The position numbers and the translations under genes were made by a program. The notes below the pieces were generated by a model, which was not told the origin of the DNA, did not search any database, and worked only from the letters and a program-made list of their open reading frames with translations. DNA of 17,407 nucleotides, taken from contig CAIJKT010000477.1 in NCBI GenBank assembly GCA_903821255.1, positions 1-17,407 on the forward strand, written 5' to 3'. Below, in pieces: positions 13,788 to 17,407 of this stretch; the stretch's first letter is position 1, and every line of letters begins with the position of its first letter. This DNA is from an uncultured Lentisphaeria bacterium. Its GTDB lineage: Bacteria; Verrucomicrobiota; Lentisphaeria; Victivallales; Victivallaceae.

Positions 13788-16172
13788 ATGGCTGAAAAAA
13801 CAGAAATTCATGTGGTACCCTCGTTTCACTACGATGTGGCGTATAAGAAGACATACCAGGAATATTTGCCTCAGTGTTTTGACAACCTGAAAGCTGCACT
13901 GGAACTGCTGGAACGTCATGAAGATTACACCTACTGCGTTGAACAGGTAATTCTGCTGCGGGAATATTGGAGTAATTATCCGGAAGACCATGCAAAAATC
14001 AAACGCTTTGCCAGGCAGGGACGCTTATTTTGCGCACCGGGGATGTTCACCATGCCGGACGTCAATATCCCGTCAGGAGAGAATTTCATCCGCAACGCGC
14101 TGATCGGCCGCGACTGGCTGCGGGAAAATCTGGGAATCGAGCCTGACTGCTGCTGGATGGCGGATATTTTCGGCCATCATCCGCAAATTCCGCAACTGGC
14201 CAAGACCTGCGGATTTAAATCTTACATGTTCGAGCGCGGCAAATGCGGCAGTTGGAATACGACATTTCTATGGCAAGGAATTGACGGCACAACCATTCCG
14301 GCCCATTGGGAGATAGACACTTATTTTGGACTGGGCATGGCCTTGGCCTGGCAGAATAGCCGTCCCGCTGACTGGATTGAAAAACGTGCCATGCAGGAGA
14401 TGATCAATCCGCTCAAGGAACACTCCCCGGAACCCGGTTTATTGCTGACTGCACTGGGTGGAGATTTTCTGAAACCGAAGGAAGCGCATGTTCAGTTCAT
14501 CAGCGACTGGAACAAAAAAAATAAGTCATTAAAACTCAAATTTTCGACGCCGGACGTCTATTTTTCCACCTTGCAGGATCGTGCCGCAACACTTCAAGTA
14601 GAAAATGACGATTTTAATCCGTTATGCGAGGGCTGCTATTCATCGCGAATCCGGCTGAAGCAGTATAATCGCCGCCTGGAAGAGACTGCCGCAACGCTGG
14701 AAACTCTGGAATGCCTGGAACTCAGAACACATCGCAATTCGGAAGCGCTGTGGGAGACTTTGTCATGGAATGCTTTTCATGACATTCTTTGCGGTTCGCT
14801 GGTCAAAGCCGCCGCCAGGGAAGCGTTGCAAAAGTATGAGAAGGCCGAGAAGCACGCCAATAAAAGTGTAAATTCCGATCTTCGCAGAATCATTAAAAAA
14901 TCTATTGTATCTGGAGGTCGCCCCGGAACTTGCTGTTTCAACAGCCTGCCTTATGCCAGGACAGAAATCGTTAAAGTGGATGAAACATTTGTCGAAGCAA
15001 CTCTGCCACCATTGGGATTAATATTTGTCCCCGACAAACAGTTCGCGAACAAGACGGATAAGTCCGGTGTTATACTGAGCAGGAAGCAGAGAACGCTTGA
15101 GAATGATAAAATCAAAATAACTTTCGGCGATAATGGCACAATCGCGTCGCTCTACGATAAGGAAAACGGCAATGAACTGGCAACGCAGAAACAAGGCATG
15201 AACAATCCGAAACTGGTATCTGATGCCGGAGATTTATGGATGATTGACGGCAACATCAACAGCGGTTTGCTGCGCAACGGACCTTTTCATAACCCGATGC
15301 CCCTTTCCTGCGGCGGCAATTTTACTCGTGAAGGACGGCTCAACCGGCGTGGCGCGGACGCTGACTGTTTCAACTGGCCGTCCATGACTATAATTCATAA
15401 CCATCCTCTGCAGGCAACGGTTGAATTCGGCTACCCTGAGATCGGTTTCAAAACCCAGGTGACGCTACGGAAAGACGAGAAACTAATACGCTTTCGTTCA
15501 ACTTTCATGCCGTCCGGCAAGAAATACCGCCTGCTGACCGCATTTCCGACCTTGATTAAGCATGGCAGGATCAGGCATTCGATCCCCTGCGGTCATGTCC
15601 AGCGGCCGGAGGGCGAGTATGCCGCCCAAGGCTGGATTGATTACGCTGACCAAGAAAAAGGACTGTTATTGGTGAACAAGGGGCTGCCGGGCAATAATGT
15701 AACGGACGGAGTAATGATGCTTTCATTGTTCCGGGCTATCTCCATGGATAGTGCGGAAAAAGTTCCATGGTATGAAGAAGGCATTGAGCAAGTATTCGAA
15801 TACGGCATTATGCCGTTTGCGGCAAAGGATAAAACTTATAACCCGGCTCGCGTTGCTGCGTTGTTCAACCGCGAGATCTGCCAGCTAAAAGCTGACGGAG
15901 CAGAAAATATTTCCAACGCCGATCCGCTACTGGAATTGCGCGGCGACGGCGCGGAATTAAGCTGCTTACGACGGGAAAACGGCGGACTATTGATACGGCT
16001 CTGGGAGAGCAAGGGCATAGCTGGCAAAATTAAATGCATGTTGAATCATAAATTTAAATCCTGTTTCCACGCGGATGCCGCCGGAACGGAAAAAACGCCG
16101 CTGATATTTCATGGAAGCGACGTAGAGCTGCGACTGAAACCGTTTGAAATCGTGACATTGTTCATTAAATAA
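13788..16172 (+). CDS. Glycoside hydrolase family 38 alpha-mannosidase-like protein
   Basis: Predicted zinc-dependent retaining alpha-mannosidase of 794 residues, apparently cytoplasmic (no signal peptide). Probable zinc ligands are H14 and D16 in PSFHYDVAY, D126 in CWMADIFGHHPQIPQL (also the nucleophile), and H331 in SWNAFHDILCGS. The helical middle domain carries EGCYSSRIRLKQYNRRLEE (281-299), and the C-terminal half (about 390-794) is the beta-sandwich region ending in ELRLKPFEIVTLFIK. The first motif differs from the common H-x-D-x-G/A-W form because Tyr19 replaces Trp. The ATG at 13788 has AAGGA 4 bases upstream; a GTG 14 codons earlier is in frame but lies in the upstream remnant. It probably acts on imported mannosyl oligosaccharides released by the other hydrolases. 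Confidence 0.88.
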   Translation: MAEKTEIHVVPSFHYDVAYKKTYQEYLPQCFDNLKAALELLERHEDYTYCVEQVILLREYWSNYPEDHAKIKRFARQGRLFCAPGMFTMPDVNIPSGENFIRNALIGRDWLRENLGIEPDCCWMADIFGHHPQIPQLAKTCGFKSYMFERGKCGSWNTTFLWQGIDGTTIPAHWEIDTYFGLGMALAWQNSRPADWIEKRAMQEMINPLKEHSPEPGLLLTALGGDFLKPKEAHVQFISDWNKKNKSLKLKFSTPDVYFSTLQDRAATLQVENDDFNPLCEGCYSSRIRLKQYNRRLEETAATLETLECLELRTHRNSEALWETLSWNAFHDILCGSLVKAAAREALQKYEKAEKHANKSVNSDLRRIIKKSIVSGGRPGTCCFNSLPYARTEIVKVDETFVEATLPPLGLIFVPDKQFANKTDKSGVILSRKQRTLENDKIKITFGDNGTIASLYDKENGNELATQKQGMNNPKLVSDAGDLWMIDGNINSGLLRNGPFHNPMPLSCGGNFTREGRLNRRGADADCFNWPSMTIIHNHPLQATVEFGYPEIGFKTQVTLRKDEKLIRFRSTFMPSGKKYRLLTAFPTLIKHGRIRHSIPCGHVQRPEGEYAAQGWIDYADQEKGLLLVNKGLPGNNVTDGVMMLSLFRAISMDSAEKVPWYEEGIEQVFEYGIMPFAAKDKTYNPARVAALFNREICQLKADGAENISNADPLLELRGDGAELSCLRRENGGLLIRLWESKGIAGKIKCMLNHKFKSCFHADAAGTEKTPLIFHGSDVELRLKPFEIVTLFIK

Positions 16173-16216
16173 AAAATATAGATTGCCGGCGCAGTGAACA
16201 ATCACGCTGTAGTTCT
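16173..16216. other. Convergent 44-base spacer between GH38 and the small Cys-rich gene
   Basis: Stop codons of the GH38 gene (plus strand) and of the Cys-rich gene (minus strand) face each other across 44 bases. I see only a weak 4-6-bp stem (about 16192-16210) and no clear terminator with a T-run for either strand. Confidence 0.4.
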
Positions 16217-16639
16217 TTATGACTGACGGGTTATTTTCATCCGGCAGCGCGGCAGTTGGCGGTCGATGATGTCGTACCGGCAGTCATAGCCGGCTTTTTT
16301 GAGCAGGGGGACAACCCAGCCCGGACAATGATCGCAGTATTTCAGACAAAGCCCGGCATCGTTGTCCGTGGCTTTAGTAAGGCTTGGACACTTGTTCATG
16401 GTCAAAATAAGACAATCCGGCTGCAAATCCAGCGTCATATCGCAGTTCTCCTCGATGCGGATATGCTCCCAGTAGTCGTACATGCCTTGCAGTCCTTTGG
16501 TCTTAAACAGTTCAAGACAATGCAGTTCCTGATGGCGGCTGATTTCCAGATAATATTTTTCCAGAGCCCCGTCACCCTGCCTGTCGAGAAATTTAAAAAC
16601 TTCATTATAAAATCGCACAAAGTGATCGCTTGGAATCAT
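16217..16639 (-). CDS. Small Cys-rich protein, L-2-amino-thiazoline-4-carboxylate hydrolase-like, second copy
   Basis: A soluble 140-residue protein with nine cysteines. It aligns with its upstream neighbour over its whole length: a helical first half, YWEHIRIEE (56-64), CLILTMNKCPSL with C84 (neighbour: VLEVNECPAV), then LCLKYCDHCPGWVV (C98, C102, C105), GYDCRYDII (C120) and PRCRMKI (C132). The NxCP block followed by a C-x-x-x-C region and a final Cys-containing strand resembles the PF14196-type family, but I recognise it only by pattern. The start is the ATG at 16639, which overlaps the neighbour's TGA by four bases (ATGA); GAGG lies 6 bases upstream within that gene. An in-frame start at 16672 would extend into the neighbour. 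Metal or thiol chemistry is possible given the cysteines. Confidence 0.6.
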   Translation of the reverse strand: MIPSDHFVRFYNEVFKFLDRQGDGALEKYYLEISRHQELHCLELFKTKGLQGMYDYWEHIRIEENCDMTLDLQPDCLILTMNKCPSLTKATDNDAGLCLKYCDHCPGWVVPLLKKAGYDCRYDIIDRQLPRCRMKITRQS

Positions 16640-17079
16640 TTGACACCTCGCCGGGTAATCGTCTGGCGGCATTTGCCGCAGCCTGGTATTTCAGTTTTAG
16701 ACTCAAACGGAGTACCTTCACACAAGGCTTCATTGACCAGAATCGTTTGAGTGCAAAAGAGCGGGGAAGGAGTCAGTCCTAACTTCAAAAGCTGTCGGAC
16801 TGCCGGACACTCATTTACTTCCAGAACGATTGCTTCGGGAGATTCTTTAATTTGAAAAACCCCTTTTTCGCGGGTAAAGAAGTATTGCCAGTGTTCGACT
16901 AATTCACTGGCGTCGCCTTGCTTGAGCTTTTCATGGATGGATTTATAAACCTTCTGCCCGACGGCAAAAAAGATTTCATGACGCGCGTCTTCGCCAAAGT
17001 TTTTGGCGATATAATTAATGGTGGTGTTAGTCGCCCCGTGAAAATCCAGGTGCAACTCTCCGGTTTCACGATAACGCAT
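16636..17079 (-). CDS. Small Cys-rich protein, L-2-amino-thiazoline-4-carboxylate hydrolase-like, first copy
   Basis: A 147-residue soluble protein, paralogous to the next gene. The N-terminal half is helical (TTINYIAKNFGEDARHEIFF); the second half carries EHWQYFFTRE, VLEVNECPAV with C91, PLFCTQTILVNEALCEG (C109, C120) and IPGCGKCRQTI (C134, C137). The ATG at 17079 has GGAGG 6 bases upstream and overlaps the aldolase stop by 14 bases; upstream in-frame codons inside the aldolase gene (to 17154) are not credible starts. The tight overlaps place aldolase and both small proteins in one operon. Family members act on thiazoline carboxylates, but that substrate is not shown here. The spacing of the later cysteines differs between the two copies, which suggests division of labour or a heteromeric complex (inference). 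Confidence 0.6.
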   Translation of the reverse strand: MRYRETGELHLDFHGATNTTINYIAKNFGEDARHEIFFAVGQKVYKSIHEKLKQGDASELVEHWQYFFTREKGVFQIKESPEAIVLEVNECPAVRQLLKLGLTPSPLFCTQTILVNEALCEGTPFESKTEIPGCGKCRQTITRRGVK

Positions 17080-17407
17080 GACACGCCTCCGGCAGCAGCC
17101 ACATTTTTTCACGCTCAATCGCCGCATCAATTGCCTTTTCGCAGGCGGCATCAACGCTGTAATTGATAATCGTTTTATTTGTCGAGAAAACGCCCAGTTT
17201 AACCATCAGCAGTTTCTGTCCGGCCAGCCAGCAGTGAATATCCTTGCCGCCGAAAATGTCAAACATCAGTTCATTCATCCGGGCTTGCAGTAATCTGGCA
17301 TCAGCGATTTTATCAAGTTTAGCCAGACGGATAATTTCATTAGCCATCAAGCCGTTGAAACAGGCGCCGCCGAGCAATGCCCCGTCATATCCGGCCTGGG
17401 CGTAAGT
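17066..17407 (-). CDS. DHDPS/N-acetylneuraminate lyase family aldolase, C-terminal part
   Basis: The 113 visible residues are the C-terminal part of a class I pyruvate-type (beta/alpha)8 aldolase; the start and the Schiff-base lysine lie outside the right edge. GYDGALLGGACFNGLMANEI fits the GxxGxISGxxNxxP region after the catalytic Lys, and the helical tail (about 35-105) includes DARLLQARMNELMFDIFGGK and AGQKLLMVKLGVF, the position where family members have an 'alK..l...G' segment. The substrate (dihydrodipicolinate, sialic acid, 2-keto-3-deoxy acids) cannot be told from this part. It overlaps the next gene by 14 bases. Convergent orientation to the glycan locus leaves their functional link open. 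Confidence 0.8.
   Translation of the reverse strand, partial: TYAQAGYDGALLGGACFNGLMANEIIRLAKLDKIADARLLQARMNELMFDIFGGKDIHCWLAGQKLLMVKLGVFSTNKTIINYSVDAACEKAIDAAIEREKMWLLPEACHALS

Noticed and set aside
1..17407. CRISPR arrays, rRNA, complete tRNA genes, intact transposases
   Set aside because: None seen: no regularly spaced direct repeats, no rRNA-like segments and no transposase or integrase motif in any credible frame.

Overview
The window looks like a chromosomal segment from a Gram-negative bacterium of the Planctomycetota-Verrucomicrobiota-Chlamydiota group, most likely Lentisphaerota (Victivallales-like). The basis is a Kdo/heptose LPS gene set next to a sugar-degrading locus that combines a GntR-DNA-binding/LacI-type-sensor regulator, a pseudopilin with the [10 protein letters not shown] leader and a C-terminal DGHV motif, a DUF4838 protein, an SGNH hydrolase and a GH38 mannosidase. 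This combination is typical of Lentisphaerota, but no rRNA or other phylogenetic marker is present, so the assignment is inference.

Region 1 (1-7113, minus strand) is one tightly packed LPS-precursor and LPS-export operon. In transcription order it holds a small membrane-anchored protein of unknown role (TTG start at 7113), a heptose-7-phosphate kinase (rfaE1/hldA type), kdsB, kdsA, kdsC, a very large repeat protein of the LptA/OstA fold, and lptB, which is cut by the left edge. Genes overlap or are separated by fewer than 20 bases until the 138-base gap before lptB. The 884-residue protein sits where other Gram-negatives carry lptC and lptA. It appears to be a secreted chain of about four LptA-like units, plus an LptC-like N-terminal segment, and is the most unusual coding feature here.

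Region 2 (7114-7517) is a divergent promoter region. It holds a consensus TTGACA-17-TATAAT promoter for the plus-strand regulator, an A/T-rich tract just upstream of it, and two strong inverted repeats on the side of the LPS operon.

Region 3 (7518-16172, plus strand) is an accessory glycan-use locus: regulator, pseudopilin, secreted DUF4838 glycosidase-like protein, SGNH/GDSL hydrolase, a broken gene, and a GH38 alpha-mannosidase-like enzyme. Between the SGNH and GH38 genes lie the 5' end (signal peptide plus a GH-like N-terminus) and a frameshifted 3' end of a degraded gene. They are separated by about 115 bases of GC-rich DNA that folds into consecutive hairpins, including a three-way junction. 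A second hairpin-rich spacer precedes the SGNH gene.

Region 4 (16217-17407, minus strand, convergent) is a small operon: the C-terminal part of a DHDPS/N-acetylneuraminate-lyase-family aldolase (5' end outside the window) followed by two overlapping small cysteine-rich paralogues that resemble the L-2-amino-thiazoline-4-carboxylate hydrolase family.

The LPS region is core biosynthesis with an odd export bridge. The right half looks like a regulated, partly decaying carbohydrate locus. No rRNA, tRNA, CRISPR array or intact transposase was seen.
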